Assembly (NCBI RefSeq): GCF_013369385.1
Contig: NZ_SZTO01000005.1
Location: forward strand, 124,001 to 188,000
Direction of reading: 5' to 3'
Source: Vibrio sp. 05-20-BW147
GTDB taxonomy: Bacteria > Pseudomonadota > Gammaproteobacteria > Enterobacterales > Vibrionaceae
Length of the DNA: 64,000 nucleotides
The notes beneath the pieces were generated by a model that was given only the letters and a program-made list of their open reading frames with translations, was not told the origin of the DNA and ran no database searches. Of this stretch, positions 63,860-64,000 are shown piece by piece. Each line of letters begins with the position of its first letter. Position 1 is the stretch's first letter. The translations under genes were made by a program, and so were the position numbers.

Positions 63860-64000
63860 TTAGTCAACCAACTCAATACCTAAGCTCTCGAGCAGGCTTA
63901 ATGCTTCATAGCGTGAGAACTTTGCCTTTTTAACGTTGTTTCCTAACACATCAATCGAGTAGGCTGTGGATTCGCTGAAATCGACACCTTGCAAATTTGT
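63860..64000 (-). CDS. Pentapeptide-repeat protein, C-terminal end (5' part outside window)
   Basis: Only the last 46 residues are visible: TNLQGVDFSES begins with pentapeptide-repeat pattern A(D/N)LXX, and the tail KKAKFSRYEALSLLESLGIELVD is the C-terminal cap found in a group of bacterial pentapeptide proteins related in fold to Qnr/MfpA. Whether it protects gyrase cannot be judged from this piece. Confidence 0.75.
   Translation of the reverse strand, partial: TNLQGVDFSESTAYSIDVLGNNVKKAKFSRYEALSLLESLGIELVD

Overview
The window looks like a chromosome of a marine Vibrio. The gene for the GH112 phosphorylase at 5817-8003 resembles the characterised galacto-N-biose phosphorylase of Vibrio vulnificus (recalled as VV2_1091), and the TagA-like M66 protease, thermolabile-haemolysin-type phospholipase, PAS-GGDEF and HD-GYP proteins and a Vibrio-type attC site all agree. 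The best guess is V. vulnificus chromosome 2; this is recognition from memory, not a database match. No rRNA, tRNA or CRISPR array was seen.

Region 1 (1-10.2 kb) is a carbohydrate cluster, all on the plus strand: the 3' part of a SulP sulfate permease, galE, galT, kduD, a GH88 unsaturated glucuronyl hydrolase, the GH112 phosphorylase and a PL8 polysaccharide lyase. Together they can split glycosaminoglycan fragments (PL8, GH88, KduD) and phosphorolyse Gal-beta-1,3-HexNAc (GH112), with GalT and GalE recycling galactose-1-phosphate.

Region 2 (10.2-31.8 kb) is mixed: an ABC exporter, CtlX-like hydrolase, DEAD-box helicase, a large lipoprotein, a chemoreceptor paired with an orphan solute-binding protein, small DUF proteins, a Sel1 protein, ExoD, a reductase, an acetyltransferase, then a MarR/cytochrome b561 operon divergent from a cytochrome c' across a 46-bp palindrome, an alkylsulfatase and two LysR regulators.

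Region 3 (31.9-50 kb) holds a GST, a CTAG heptamer tandem repeat, a periplasmic-binding-protein/diguanylate-cyclase pair, a sigma-54 activator divergent from an aldehyde dehydrogenase with a clear -24/-12 promoter, PaeA (YtfL), a secreted M66 mucinase-like protease, a second peptide deformylase, YbjQ and a large HD-GYP protein.

Region 4 (49.7-61.1 kb) has an SRPBCC protein, YcdX-like PHP phosphatase, cytochrome b562, a PepSY membrane protein, a VOC protein with its LysR regulator, an MFS transporter, a secreted GDSL phospholipase, and kbl-tdh for threonine breakdown, separated by 13 exact copies of a 7-bp repeat.

Region 5 (61.1-64 kb) is accessory: an OGFr_N-domain protein, a small membrane protein, a Shedu (SduA/DUF4263)-like defence nuclease gene lying directly against a degenerate integron attC site, and the 3' end of a pentapeptide-repeat gene running off the window. 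The strongest leads for follow-up are the Shedu-like cassette with its apparently locked attC, the two CTAG heptamer arrays, the MarR palindrome and the two orphan binding-protein/sensor pairs.
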